From Hyphomicrobium_A sp963726795 (GTDB taxonomy: Bacteria; Pseudomonadota; Alphaproteobacteria; Rhizobiales; Hyphomicrobiaceae): a stretch of 64,000 bases of DNA. The notes under the pieces were generated by a model that worked only from the letters and a program-made list of their open reading frames with translations, did no database searches and was not told the origin of the DNA. Numbering within the stretch: position 1 is the stretch's first letter; the number at the start of each line of letters is the position of its first letter. Made by a program: the position numbers and the translations under genes. Location: positions 186,001 through 250,000 of the forward strand of contig CAVSDD010000003.1 in assembly GCA_963726795.1 (NCBI GenBank), in the 5' to 3' direction. This document shows positions 42,618-52,222 of this stretch, piece after piece.

Positions 42618-44906
42618 TCAGATGTCGATACCTTCGGCCTTGGCGAAGGCATCTAGCTCGCCGCGGATGTTGCGCGCACTCTTCTTGAGCAGATCCTCGA
42701 GAAGCTTAGTGGCACGTTCCGCATGCAACCCCAGGATCATGGCCTTGACGGGGCCGATTGATGCCGGCGCCATGGAAAGAGAACGAAATCCCAAGGCGAT
42801 GAGCGCCAAGGCCTCGATCGGCCGGCCGGCCATTTCTCCGCACAGCGTCAGTGGCACCTTGTGCTTTTCGGCGGCCTTCACCAAAGCCTTCAAGGCCTTC
42901 AGCGCGGCGGGCGTCAGCGGATCGTAGCGGCTGCCGACGCGCGCGTTGGTGCGGTCCGCCGCGAACATGAACTGCATGAGGTCGTTGCTGCCGACGGACA
43001 CGAAGTCCGACGTCTTCATCAGGGCGTCGAGCTCAAACAGCAGACACGGCACTTCGATCATGGCGCCGATCGCGACGCGCTTGGGCGCCTCGTGGCCCTT
43101 GGATGCAAGGATGGCGCGCTCCTTGTCGACGAGCGCGCGCACCGCATCCATCTCGGACGCCATCGAGACCATGGGAATCATGATGCGCAGCTCGCTGCCG
43201 GCCGCCGCACGAAGAAGCGCGCGCACCTGCGTGCGCAATAGCGCCGGGCGGTCGAGACCCATGCGGATCGCGCGCCAGCCCATCGCCGGGTTTTCCTCCT
43301 TCGGCTGGCGCAGATAGTGCAGCACCTTGTCGCCGCCGATATCGAGCGTGCGGAAGATCACGGGCTTGGTGCCCGCGTGTGCGACAACGGCCCTATACGA
43401 CGCAATCTGGCGCTCGAGCTTGGGCAGCGTGCTCGACAGCATGAACAACAGCTCGGTGCGGAACAGCCCGACGCCGTCCGCGCCCGATTCCGTCAGATGC
43501 GGCATGTCGACGAGCAGGCCGGCATTCATGTTGAGCTCGATGCGCACATTGTCGGCCGTCTTGGCCGGAACGTCCTTCAAGGCGCGGTAGCGGCGCTGGC
43601 GCCGCGCGAGGAAGCGCACCTTGTCGGAATAGGCCGCAATGACGTCGGATGACGGCCGCAAGTGCACCTCGCCCGTCGTTGCGTCCACGATCGCCGCATC
43701 TCCCGCCGTGACGCGCTCCACCACGCCAACCGCCTGGCCCACGGCGGCGATGCCCAGCGCCTTGGCAACGACCGCGACGTGACTCTGTCCGCTGCCGTCC
43801 TCCACCACGAGGCCGCGCAGGCGCTTGCGGTCGTAGTCGAGCAATTCGGCCGGCCCCATCGTGCGGGCAACGAGGATCATGTCCGGCGGCAGCTTGGAGG
43901 GCTCGTCCGCGCTGGTGACGCGGCCGGCGAGGATGCGCAGCAGCCGGTCGGAAAGATCGTCGAGATCGCGCTGGCGCTCGCGCCAGTAAGGATCGTTCTG
44001 GCGGTGCATGCGGGCGCGCATGCCGTTCTGCACGCGCTCGACCGCAGCCTCTGCCGTGAGCCCGCCTTCGACCGCCTCGCGCAGACGCCGCTCCCAACCC
44101 TTGTCGTGGGCGAACATGCGGTAGGCTTCGAGCACGTCGCGGTGCTCGCCGGCGGCGGCGAGATGCTCGTGGTCGAACATCTCATCAAGGGATGATTTCA
44201 GCTTGGCGATCGCCATGTCGAGGCGCGGCAACTCCTCGGCCGGATCGTCGGCCATGAGCTTGGTCACGACGATGCGCGGCTCGTGCAGCACCACGTGGCC
44301 GAGCGCGATGCCTTCCGAGATCGATTCACCCTCGATGAGGGCGTGCAGCGACTTGCCGATCTCGATTGCGGTGCCCGCTCCCGCGACGGCGCCCGACACG
44401 AGATGCTCCGCGACGAACATCGCGGTGGTCTGCAAGACCTCCACGTCCTCGTCGGAATATTCCTTGGGCGTGCGGTTCTGCACGACGAGGACGCCCAACA
44501 CCTGGCCCGAGCGCTGGATCGGCACGGCGAGCAGCGAGTGGTAGATTTCCTCGCTCGTCTCCGGCCGGTAGGAGAACGCCGGGTGACTCGAGGCTTCCGG
44601 CTCGTTGACGGTAATGTTGAGCTCGGCGCAGCGGCCGACGAGACCTTCGCCGCGCTTCATGCGCGTGTTGTGCACGGCGGCGGGGTTCAGGCCTTCAGTG
44701 GCGAACAGCTCGAGCGAGCCTTCCTGACGCTTCAGGTAGATCGAGCAGACCTCGGTCACCATCACGCCGGCGATCTGCTTGACGATCTTGTCGAGGCGCG
44801 CCTGGCCGTCTCCCGGCTCGGACATGATCTCGCGCAGGCGGCGCATGATCACGCGCAGCGCCGGCTCGGATGTCATGACCCGTGGCTCTTCGCCTCGTTT
44901 CTGCAT
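42618..44906 (-). CDS. ptsP: Phosphoenolpyruvate-protein phosphotransferase PtsP (EI-Ntr)
   Basis: A 762-residue first enzyme of the nitrogen PTS, which passes phosphate from PEP to NPr and signals nitrogen status. An N-terminal GAF domain (residues about 20-165: LDKIVKQIAGVMVTEVCSIY, LAVPIQRSGQVLGVLVVQN) is followed by the EI domains: active-site His in SGQSHVAVVAKALGI (about residue 373), RTELLFM, FRTLDIGGDKVL and the PEP-site signature SVGSNDLMQFMFA, then LCGEMAGRP. MTSEPALRV, 10 residues in, is an alternative start. It lies downstream of lysC as in related genomes. Confidence 0.95.
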   Translation of the reverse strand: MQKRGEEPRVMTSEPALRVIMRRLREIMSEPGDGQARLDKIVKQIAGVMVTEVCSIYLKRQEGSLELFATEGLNPAAVHNTRMKRGEGLVGRCAELNITVNEPEASSHPAFSYRPETSEEIYHSLLAVPIQRSGQVLGVLVVQNRTPKEYSDEDVEVLQTTAMFVAEHLVSGAVAGAGTAIEIGKSLHALIEGESISEGIALGHVVLHEPRIVVTKLMADDPAEELPRLDMAIAKLKSSLDEMFDHEHLAAAGEHRDVLEAYRMFAHDKGWERRLREAVEGGLTAEAAVERVQNGMRARMHRQNDPYWRERQRDLDDLSDRLLRILAGRVTSADEPSKLPPDMILVARTMGPAELLDYDRKRLRGLVVEDGSGQSHVAVVAKALGIAAVGQAVGVVERVTAGDAAIVDATTGEVHLRPSSDVIAAYSDKVRFLARRQRRYRALKDVPAKTADNVRIELNMNAGLLVDMPHLTESGADGVGLFRTELLFMLSSTLPKLERQIASYRAVVAHAGTKPVIFRTLDIGGDKVLHYLRQPKEENPAMGWRAIRMGLDRPALLRTQVRALLRAAAGSELRIMIPMVSMASEMDAVRALVDKERAILASKGHEAPKRVAIGAMIEVPCLLFELDALMKTSDFVSVGSNDLMQFMFAADRTNARVGSRYDPLTPAALKALKALVKAAEKHKVPLTLCGEMAGRPIEALALIALGFRSLSMAPASIGPVKAMILGLHAERATKLLEDLLKKSARNIRGELDAFAKAEGIDI

Positions 44907-44995
44907 TCACTCATGCCGTTCGATAGCTCAGCGAGGCTTAACGGCGAGCTACGCCCGTTTTAAGCCTCGCGGCAATGCTTTACCGCAATTATCGA

Positions 44996-46258
44996 TCAAT
45001 CCGCGTCGAGACCGTAGATAGAGTGCAATGTCCTGACGGCGAGCTCCGCGTACGGGGCGTCGATCAGCACGCTAATCTTGATCTCGGAGGTGGTGATCGC
45101 AAGAATATTGATGCCCTTGGCGGCCAGCGCCTTGAACATGAGCGCCGCGACACCTGCATGACTGCGCATGCCGATGCCGATGACGGAAATCTTGGCGGCG
45201 TCGGCCGAGCTCTTCACCTCGAACTCGCCGATGTCCTTCTTGGCGCTCTTCAAGGCTTCGAGCGTGCGCGGCAGCTCGCTTGCCTGCACGGTGAAGGTGA
45301 TGTCGGCGTGCTTGCCGTCCGGAGTCACGCTCTGGACGATCATGTCGACGTTGATGTTGGCGTCGGCGAGCGGTCCGAAGATGCGCGCGGCGACCCCCGG
45401 CTTGTCCTCGACCTTGATGAGCGTCACCTTTGCCTCGTCCTTGACGTAGGCGATGCCGCTGACGACTTGGCTCTCCACGATCTCATCCTCATCGCAAACA
45501 ATCGTGCCGATATCTTCCAGGCGGTCGAGGCGTACGGGCGACATCGCCTCGGGCGCAACGAAACTCGAAAGCACGCGCACCCTCATGCGGTTGACCATCG
45601 CAAGCTCGACCGAGCGCGTTTGCAGCACTTTGGAGCCGAGGGAGGCCATTTCCAGCATCTCTTCGTACGACACCTTCGGCAATCGGCGTGCCTTGGGCAC
45701 GATGCGCGGGTCGGTGGTGTAGACGCCGTCGACGTCGGTGTAGATGTCGCACACATCGGCCTTGAGCGCGACCGCCATGGCGACCGCGCTCGTGTCCGAG
45801 CCGCCGCGTCCCAATGTTGCAATGCGTCGGCGCTCGGGCTCGATGCCCTGGAAGCCGGTGATGACCGCGACCTCGCCATCGGTGAGGCGGCGCATGATCT
45901 CGGCGCCATCGATGCCGAGGATGCGTGCCGATCCGTGCGCCGCGGAGGTCGTGACCGGCACCTGCCAGCCCTGCCACGAGCGCGCCTGCAGCCCCATCGA
46001 CTGCAGCACGATCGCGAGCAGCCCGGCGGTCACCTGCTCGCCGGTCGCGACGACGGCGTCGTACTCGCGCGCATCGTGCAGGACGGAGGCTTCGCGCACC
46101 CAGGCGACGAGCTGGTTGGTCACGCCCGACATGGCGGAGACGACGACCGCGACCTGGTTGCCGCCGTCGATCTCGCGCTTGACGTGGCGCGCGACATTGC
46201 GGATGCGCTCGACGTTGGCGACGGACGTGCCGCCGAACTTCATCACCACCACCGCCAT
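44996..46258 (-). CDS. lysC: Aspartate kinase
   Basis: A 420-residue kinase for the first step to lysine, threonine, methionine and diaminopimelate. It starts MAVVVMKFGGTSVANVERIR, has VVVSAMSGVTNQL, and LGRGGSDTSAVAMAVALKAD, the substrate-binding motif. Two C-terminal ACT domains (about residues 265-410: VTLIKVEDKPGVAARIFGPL; ISVIGIGMRSHAGVAALMF) give feedback control. Length is normal for the lysine-sensitive monofunctional class. It is transcribed away from ubiG. Confidence 0.96.
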   Translation of the reverse strand: MAVVVMKFGGTSVANVERIRNVARHVKREIDGGNQVAVVVSAMSGVTNQLVAWVREASVLHDAREYDAVVATGEQVTAGLLAIVLQSMGLQARSWQGWQVPVTTSAAHGSARILGIDGAEIMRRLTDGEVAVITGFQGIEPERRRIATLGRGGSDTSAVAMAVALKADVCDIYTDVDGVYTTDPRIVPKARRLPKVSYEEMLEMASLGSKVLQTRSVELAMVNRMRVRVLSSFVAPEAMSPVRLDRLEDIGTIVCDEDEIVESQVVSGIAYVKDEAKVTLIKVEDKPGVAARIFGPLADANINVDMIVQSVTPDGKHADITFTVQASELPRTLEALKSAKKDIGEFEVKSSADAAKISVIGIGMRSHAGVAALMFKALAAKGINILAITTSEIKISVLIDAPYAELAVRTLHSIYGLDAD

Positions 46259-46518
46259 GAAGCGTTTCCCGCTTGCGCGCCCTTAAGGCAGCGTCTGCTT
46301 GCTGCGACGTCTGCTCTTAATCAAACGTCTGCTTGGAGTTGCCCGCCAGAGCGCCGGCCAATGGAGGGCCGGCCACTTGGGCGCAAGCGACCTCTAACCA
46401 ATTGAAAATGCCGCTTACGGCGTGTTCTCTTAACGGGATCGGGTGCGCCCCGCAATGGCCCTTGCGTCGCGCTCGAGCCTTGACATGAGCGCCCCCGCGG
46501 CCCGCTATCCTGACCCGC

Positions 46519-47281
46519 ATGGACACCAGCACCACTCCCCTTCCCGCCAGCAGCACGCTCGACCCCGCAGAGGTTGCGCGTTTCGACCAGCTTGCCGGGC
46601 AATGGTGGGACCCCAAGGGCAAGTTCCGTCCCCTGCACCGGCAAGGCCCGGCGCGGCTCACCTTCATACGCGATCAGCTTCTGTCCCATTTCGGGCGCGA
46701 GGCAACCGAGCTGCGCTGCCTCAAGGGGCTATCGGTCCTCGACGTCGGCTGCGGCGGCGGGCTGATCTGCGAGCCCGTGTGCCGTCTCGGTGCCGCCGTG
46801 ACCGGGATCGATCCGAGCGCCGAGGCGATCGCGGTTGCAAGCCGCCACGCGGCGGCGCAGGGCCTCGCCATCGACTACCGGTCGACGACGGCGGAGGATC
46901 TGCTGGCGACCGGCGCACGCTTCGACGCGGTCACCTGCCTGGAGGTGGTCGAGCACGTGCCCGATGTGGGCGCGCTCATTAAAACGCTCGTCAGCTCTCG
47001 TGCGCCCCGGCGGAATCATCGTGCTCTCGACGCTGAACCGGACCTGGAAGGCGTGGGCCTTGGCCATCGTCGGCGCCGAGTACGTGCTCGGCTGGCTGCC
47101 GCGCGGCACGCACGACTGGAACCGCTTCGTGACGCCCGACGAGCTTACGCGGCATATACAAGCAGCAGGTTTTGGTGCGCCGCGCTTTTCCGGGCTCGTC
47201 TACGACCTCACGCGCGACGCCTGGCGGCTCGATCCCGATTGCGACGTGAACTACATGGCCGCCGCACCGCTTCCGGGCTGA
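46519..47281 (+). CDS. ubiG: Ubiquinone biosynthesis O-methyltransferase UbiG (frameshifted)
   Basis: SAM-dependent methyltransferase that performs both O-methylations in ubiquinone synthesis; about 253 residues when joined. Family start VARFDQLAGQWWDPKGKFRP, then SAM motif LSVLDVGCGGGLICEPV, EVVEHVPDV, and after the slip LVRPGGIIVLSTLNRTWKA, LGWLPRGTHDWNRF and DCDVNYMAAA. One extra base near 46996 separates LVS from LVRPGG. It is divergent from lysC with 260 bases between. Confidence 0.92.
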
Positions 47282-47469
47282 AACCCACCCCAACAGTCGC
47301 CACCTTTACTGTTGCCGGGCGGTGCCTAGCGCCGCTTCGCCGCTAGCGATCGGCAAAATTGCGCTGGACGGTTCGCCGCTGAATCACATAGCGATCAAAG
47401 ACTTGTAGCGCCCGCTTTGTCGCATCGCGCGGCGCTCATTTTTGCAATCGCTTGCCATTGGAGATCGCC

Positions 47470-47952
47470 ATGCCCCGCCGGACGATAAACGTCTACTACC
47501 GGGACGGCCTTCCGACCCGCGTCGTCGCCGACGATACGAGCCTGCGCGACGTCGAGGTGAACGTGATCACCAATGACGCGCCCGAGCGGGTCGCCTTCGT
47601 TGCGATGGTGGCGGAGGCCGAGATCGAGCGCTTCTGCTCCGATCAGCGTGCGTGCAAATCCAACACGCAGTGGCACGGCCTCTCGATCGCGGTCGAGTAC
47701 ATGGGCGAATGCCTGATCGCCATGCGCGAGAAACACTACGGCGACCCCGTCGGCATGAACGCGGCGATCGACGACATCCTGAACCGGTTCAACACCGCGC
47801 GCCTGCACGCCATGGATCTGCGGGCTGTCGTCGAGGAGGCAACGGCCGCGGACGCGCCGGCCGTAACGCCCTCGCACGCCGCGACGGAGCGTCAGGCGCG
47901 CAAAGGCAACGGCAAGCATGGCAACGGGAACGGTCACAAAGCGGTCAACTGA
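47470..47952 (+). CDS. Conserved hypothetical protein
   Basis: A 160-residue soluble protein, not recognised. It begins MPRRTINVYYRDGLPTRVVA at ATG 47470, with GGAGA 5 bases upstream (a longer TTG start at 47452 is less likely). It contains two Cys (FCSDQRACKSN), VEYMGECLIAMREKHYG and DDILNRFNTARLHAMDLR, and a basic Gly/Asn/His/Lys-rich tail (GNGKHGNGNGHK) that could bind metal or nucleic acid. No membrane or signal segments. Confidence 0.65.
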   Translation: MPRRTINVYYRDGLPTRVVADDTSLRDVEVNVITNDAPERVAFVAMVAEAEIERFCSDQRACKSNTQWHGLSIAVEYMGECLIAMREKHYGDPVGMNAAIDDILNRFNTARLHAMDLRAVVEEATAADAPAVTPSHAATERQARKGNGKHGNGNGHKAVN

Positions 47953-47967
47953 CACCGCGATGGAGAA

Positions 47968-48044
47968 TGGTACCGCCTACCCGAATTGAACGGGTGACCT
48001 CTAGATCCACAATCTAGCGCTCTAACCATCTGAGCTAAGGCGGC
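47968..48044 (-). tRNA. tRNA-His (GTG)
   Basis: Minus-strand reading GCCGCCTTAGCTCAGATGGT, anticodon loop TTGTGGA with anticodon GTG between CTAGA and TCTAG, T-arm GTTCAATTC, encoded CCA. The acceptor stem has G1:U72 and discriminator A73 with no extra G at -1. This is the special form known from many Alphaproteobacteria. Confidence 0.95.
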
Positions 48045-48240
48045 ACGCTCGCGGCTCGCAACTGCGCAGCCTGCCCGGCACGTCTTAAAATCCCGGTGCA
48101 GTCGCACCGTCAAGTGAAAACGGGCCCCCGCGGCTACATCGTGGGCCGATTGGCGGATTCGATCGTAAAGCCGCGCCTGCGCAGCGTCCTCGCGCGCCCA
48201 GGCTAATGAGGGCGCCCGCCCGCGGCAACATAAGCGAACT

Positions 48241-48615
48241 TCAAGGCTTCGGCTGGGCCTTCTGGGCCGCCTCGCTCAAGAGCTTGCCGAGCTCCTGGGC
48301 CTGCTGCGCATAGGCCTGCATCTGCTTTTGGGCGAAGCGCTGCTGGATCTCGAGGTATTCCTTGAGATCGCGGGCGCGCGACAGATCAAAGGCAAACGTG
48401 AAGCCCGCCTCCATGTTCTCCTCGGCGATCTTCGCAACCCGGGTCTGCAGCTCCATGGCGCCCGACGCCATGGCACCGCCCGATTTGGCCAAGGTGTCCT
48501 GGACGCGGCGGGTCATTTCCATGAATTGAGAGTAAGCGGAGCGCGCCTGCTCCACATTACGCTCTGCGAGCTCGCGGACGGCTTCCGGGATCTCGAACTG
48601 TGGCTTGTCGTACAT
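48241..48615 (-). CDS. Phasin family protein
   Basis: A 124-residue amphipathic helical protein: MYDKPQFEIPEAVRELAERN, YSQFMEMTRRVQDTLAK, MELQTRVAKIAEENMEAGFT, ending LGKLLSEAAQKAQPKP. It matches the phasin_2-type layout of proteins that coat polyhydroxyalkanoate granules and keep them dispersed. It is monocistronic and divergent from a histidine kinase gene. No polymerase gene is near. Confidence 0.85.
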   Translation of the reverse strand: MYDKPQFEIPEAVRELAERNVEQARSAYSQFMEMTRRVQDTLAKSGGAMASGAMELQTRVAKIAEENMEAGFTFAFDLSRARDLKEYLEIQQRFAQKQMQAYAQQAQELGKLLSEAAQKAQPKP

Positions 48616-48805
48616 CTTCGATCTCCTCCTCGGCAGCCAAGAGGTTGTTCTGCGGCCCCTCCTGCTGGTCGGCTAGTATGCAAGTATAACCGTGGAGCGC
48701 GACGAAGCGACCGCAAATGAATGTGGACAGTGTTGCGGCGCGCATTCCGCTCATAGACCGAAGCAGTTCAACGAGCTAACAGATTCCCAACCCTGGTACC
48801 CATTA

Positions 48806-50074
48806 ATGACCGCCGAGCTACCTCGCGCATCGCCCCGACCAGCCGTTGCCGGCGCGGAAGCGGCGGTTGCGCGGTGCCGTGGTCCGGCCTGGGTGATCGA
48901 TCCGGCCAAGGGCCGCGTGCTCGCCGCCAACGCCGCCGGAGCCGCCAGGCTGGGGCTTCGCCCCGACGCCGCGACGGGAACCCTCGATGCCGCGATGCCG
49001 GGTCTGGTGCGGTTGCGCGCGCTGATGCACGAGCCGCTCGACCCGGGCAAGCGCGAGCCGCTCATCTTCTGGACCGCCTACGGTGCCGAGAGCCTCGACT
49101 GCAGCGTGAAGACGCTGCCCGAGCCCGCCGCCGCATCGCTGGTGCTCGTGAGCCTCGGCGGCACCGAAGACGACCCGCAGGCGCCACGCGCGCTCGCCAA
49201 AGCCGCGCCGTCGACACCCGCGATCGCCGCGCCCGCCACACCGGCGTCGGCCGAGGACGTCGCCACCATGCAGAAGATCGCGCACGCGATCCGCACCGGC
49301 TTTGGCAAGCAACCGGCCGACGAGCCGCCTGCCGAGAGCAAACCCGCCGAGGACGACGACGCTGCCAAACCGGCAGCCGCCCCGGTCCCGGATTTGTCGA
49401 AGCTCGCACATGAGCTGCGAACACCCTTGAGCGCGATTGCGGTCGCCGCCGAGATCATGAAGGAGCAACGCTTCGGCTCCATCGAGAACGAGCGCTACCG
49501 CGGCTACACCGCCGACATCCACGACAACGCGCGCCACGCACTGGCCGTGATCAACCGGCTTTTAGGCGACAGCCAGCGGGACCTTACCGACCGCTTCGAC
49601 AAGGCGCCGCTCGATCTCAATGCGATGGCGGAAGGCTCGGTGTCGGCGATGCGGCCGATCGCCGAAGAAGCAAACATCAAGCTCACGCACGAATTGCATT
49701 CGCGCCTGCCGCTCGTCATCGCGGACGCCATGACGGTCAAGCAGATCCTGTTCAACCTGCTGACCAACGCGATCAAATTCACCAAGGCCGGCGGCGAGGT
49801 CCGCGTCGTCACCGGGCTGGGATTCAATCGTTCGCTGTTCGTCGCAGTGCAGGACACCGGCATCGGCATGAGCGCGGAGGAAATCGCTCGCGTGCTCGAC
49901 GCGGAGGCGCCGCCCAAGCCCGAGCGCAACGAGGCCGGCGGCCACGGCATCGGCCTGCCGCTGGCGCTGAAGCTCGCCCGCGCCAACGACGCGCGCCTCG
50001 AGATCGACAGCACGCAAGGCGAGGGCACGGCCGTTGCGCTGATCTTTCCCAAAGATCGCGTCGCGCCGCTTTAG
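48806..50074 (+). CDS. Soluble sensor histidine kinase
   Basis: About 422 residues from ATG 48806 (MTAELPRASPRPAVAG). An N-terminal PAS-like part (CRGPAWVIDPAKGRVLAANA) leads through an Ala/Pro-rich linker to the dimerisation box LAHELRTPLSAIAVAAEIMK (phospho-His), then ATP-binding motifs ILFNLLTNAIKFTKAGGEV, VQDTGIGMSAEEI and HGIGLPLALKLA. No membrane segments are seen, so it senses a cytosolic signal. No response regulator is adjacent. The PAS-HisKA layout resembles cell-cycle kinases of the PleC/DivJ/PdhS circle, but specific identity is not shown. Confidence 0.83.
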   Translation: MTAELPRASPRPAVAGAEAAVARCRGPAWVIDPAKGRVLAANAAGAARLGLRPDAATGTLDAAMPGLVRLRALMHEPLDPGKREPLIFWTAYGAESLDCSVKTLPEPAAASLVLVSLGGTEDDPQAPRALAKAAPSTPAIAAPATPASAEDVATMQKIAHAIRTGFGKQPADEPPAESKPAEDDDAAKPAAAPVPDLSKLAHELRTPLSAIAVAAEIMKEQRFGSIENERYRGYTADIHDNARHALAVINRLLGDSQRDLTDRFDKAPLDLNAMAEGSVSAMRPIAEEANIKLTHELHSRLPLVIADAMTVKQILFNLLTNAIKFTKAGGEVRVVTGLGFNRSLFVAVQDTGIGMSAEEIARVLDAEAPPKPERNEAGGHGIGLPLALKLARANDARLEIDSTQGEGTAVALIFPKDRVAPL

Positions 50075-50281
50075 CGATTGGCGTCATCGCCTTGCCGCGA
50101 ACGTTGGAATTAGAGGACTTCTAATCTATTGGCCGTCCACGTGCTTTTGTTGACGGCGCCCGCACGCGCACGTTAGGGATGGCTGGTGCGAGCGGGGGCT
50201 TGCATCGGCGCTCCAAACCGCATCTTAGCGACGCGCTGACCGATACCGGGGCCTTGAACCCTGACTATTGGAGAGAGACCG

Positions 50282-50806
50282 ATGGGCCAGATCACGACAT
50301 TCCGCAACGGGCGCTCGCCGCGCGACAGGGCTGTTCCGGCCGCCGTTGTGCTGTCCGCGCCTGACCGCCTCGTCGGCGTCGGCTTTCGCTGCTGGCTTTC
50401 TGGCTTTCAGAATGGCGACATCGCCTGCTGGGAGATGGCGTGGGACGCGTTCGCCCGCGCCGTCGGCCCGGCCGAAGCCAAACCGCTCATGAGCGACCTG
50501 GGATGCTGGGTACGTGCCGTGCAGGACACCACCAAGCGCGCGATCGAGGTCAACCCGGCGACGTGCCGCCGCTTCTGCCGCGATGAGTGCCTGGCGATTT
50601 CCATGGTCGCGGCCGCACAGCACAGCGCCTGCCCGGCGATCCGTGCGTGCGCCGTCGCGCTGCTCGGCTCCTCCAAGATCGACGAGGCCATGCAGGGTGC
50701 GGAAGAATTCGCGCTGCGCTTGAAGAAGGCCGATCAGGTGCTCTCGCCCGGCACGCTGTTCATGGGCGCGGACATCGTATCGCCCGGCGTGCACGGCCAC
50801 GGCTGA
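50282..50806 (+). CDS. Conserved hypothetical protein, Cys-rich
   Basis: A 174-residue soluble protein that I do not recognise. It starts MGQITTFRNGRSPRDRAVPA with GGAGAGAG upstream. The centre is helical with at least seven Cys, notably CRRFCRDECLAISM and CPAIRACAVALLG, which could bind a metal or form an iron-sulfur site. The ending MGADIVSPGVHGHG is Gly/His-rich. It faces the deacylase gene tail to tail. Confidence 0.6.
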   Translation: MGQITTFRNGRSPRDRAVPAAVVLSAPDRLVGVGFRCWLSGFQNGDIACWEMAWDAFARAVGPAEAKPLMSDLGCWVRAVQDTTKRAIEVNPATCRRFCRDECLAISMVAAAQHSACPAIRACAVALLGSSKIDEAMQGAEEFALRLKKADQVLSPGTLFMGADIVSPGVHGHG

Positions 50807-50814
50807 GCTAACCG

Positions 50815-51867
50815 CTACTCCACGACCTCGTCTTCCTCCACGTCGTCGGGCGCGTCCTCGATCAAGTTGCGCTCGGGCGACAGGCTGCCGTCGACGAGTT
50901 CCTCCGACCACCCCACGTTGAGCAGCGCATCGCCCATGTTGACGATGGGCAGCGTGGTGCGGCCGATGATGATGCCGCGGCGCGCCGATTTCACCTCGAC
51001 CGCGCGATCCTCGTAAGGGTTGGCGACGTGGCCTACCACCTCGCCCACCCCGACGGCATCGCCGATGCGCTTGGCCGTGCGGAACACCCCGCCCTCGGGC
51101 GCACGCACCCAGCTCGAGGTGTTGATCATCACGGGTGCGCGCTGCTGGCCCTCGGGCAGCGTGACGCCTTCGGCGAGCTCCAGCATCCCGATCTCGAGCA
51201 TGACGCCGGTGATGCCTTCGACGCCGGCGCGGATGGCGAATTCGTCGAAGCGCAGCGCCTCCCCGCCCTCGTAGGCCAGCACATCGACGCCGACGGCATG
51301 GGCGGCTTCGCGCAAGGAGCCCGCGCGCTCGGGGCTTTCGAGCATCACGTCGGCGCCGAAGGCGATCCCCAGCTCCTGCACGCGCGGGCGCTTGTGAAAC
51401 AGGCAGCGGATTTGCGGCAGGTTCACGCGGTGGACCGCGGCCGTGTGCAGATCGATGCCGATCTGCGAGCGCTTGACGATCTCGGTCATGAAAAGATGCG
51501 CGAGTCGCGCGGCAAGCGAGCCGTTCGCGGAGCCGGGGAACGAGCGGTTGAGATCGCGCCGGTCGGGGAGATAGCGCGAGCGGCTGATGAAGCCGTAGAC
51601 ATTGACGACGGGGACGCACAGCAGCGTGCCGCTGATGCCTTCGGGCGCGAGCGTGCGCAAAAGCCGGCGGATGATCTCGACGCCGTTCAGCTCATCGCCG
51701 TGGATGGCCGCGCACACGAACATGGTGGGGCCGGGCTGCGATCCGTGCAGCACGTGCACCGGCAGCGTGACGGGCGCGTGATTGGAAAGCTTCGAAATCG
51801 GCAGGTCGACGACGCGGCGCTCGCCCGGCGCGACCGACAAGCCCCCGATGACAAACGGCTGTCTCAC
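50815..51867 (-). CDS. Succinylglutamate desuccinylase/aspartoacylase (AstE/AspA) family deacylase
   Basis: A zinc-dependent M14-fold deacylase of about 350 residues. The zinc site is visible as AAIHGDELNGVEII (HxxE) and IGIDLHTAA (second His), with VPVVNVYGFISRSRYLPDRR and DLNRSFPG between them, all typical of the family. Members remove acyl groups from N-acylated amino acids; ectoine-related DoeB is one relative. GTG 51867 gives a family-like N-terminus (RQPFVIGGLSVAPGERR); the frame is open to ATG 52005, so the start is uncertain. The C-terminus is very acidic (DAPDDVEEDE). Confidence 0.82.
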   Translation of the reverse strand: MRQPFVIGGLSVAPGERRVVDLPISKLSNHAPVTLPVHVLHGSQPGPTMFVCAAIHGDELNGVEIIRRLLRTLAPEGISGTLLCVPVVNVYGFISRSRYLPDRRDLNRSFPGSANGSLAARLAHLFMTEIVKRSQIGIDLHTAAVHRVNLPQIRCLFHKRPRVQELGIAFGADVMLESPERAGSLREAAHAVGVDVLAYEGGEALRFDEFAIRAGVEGITGVMLEIGMLELAEGVTLPEGQQRAPVMINTSSWVRAPEGGVFRTAKRIGDAVGVGEVVGHVANPYEDRAVEVKSARRGIIIGRTTLPIVNMGDALLNVGWSEELVDGSLSPERNLIEDAPDDVEEDEVVE

Positions 51868-52222
51868 AGCAAACCCGTATCGCGCTTCTTTGGATCGCGC
51901 ATGAAGTGCACGACGGCTCAGGCCACGCAAGGCGGCCATCGCGCTATCGTTTAGAGCCGCAAGGGTTCCCCATTGCGTATGCATAAGCAGTTGCGCGACT
52001 TGCATTAAGGAGTTGTGGAGGTTCGCGGTCGCACCGCTTGCGCAGGCTCGCTTTCGCGCGGGCCAAGGGGTATAAAAAAGATTGCTGCTTTCGGAGGACG
52101 CGCTGGCGTAAGCTTGCGCGCTACGTCGGCCCCAATTAGAACTGTCGACGTCCGCAAAGGCACAAGGGATGGGTCACCCCGCCAACCGGCTGGGAGTGGC
52201 GTGCGCTGAAACGGCAGGTTCC
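51868..52222. other. Divergent gap between deacylase and AsmA-like gene
   Basis: About 355 bases with no recognised gene if the chosen starts are right. Longer starts of both neighbours (52005 on minus, 52169 on plus) would shorten it. Nothing distinctive is seen apart from a purine-rich patch near 52070-52085. Confidence 0.35.
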
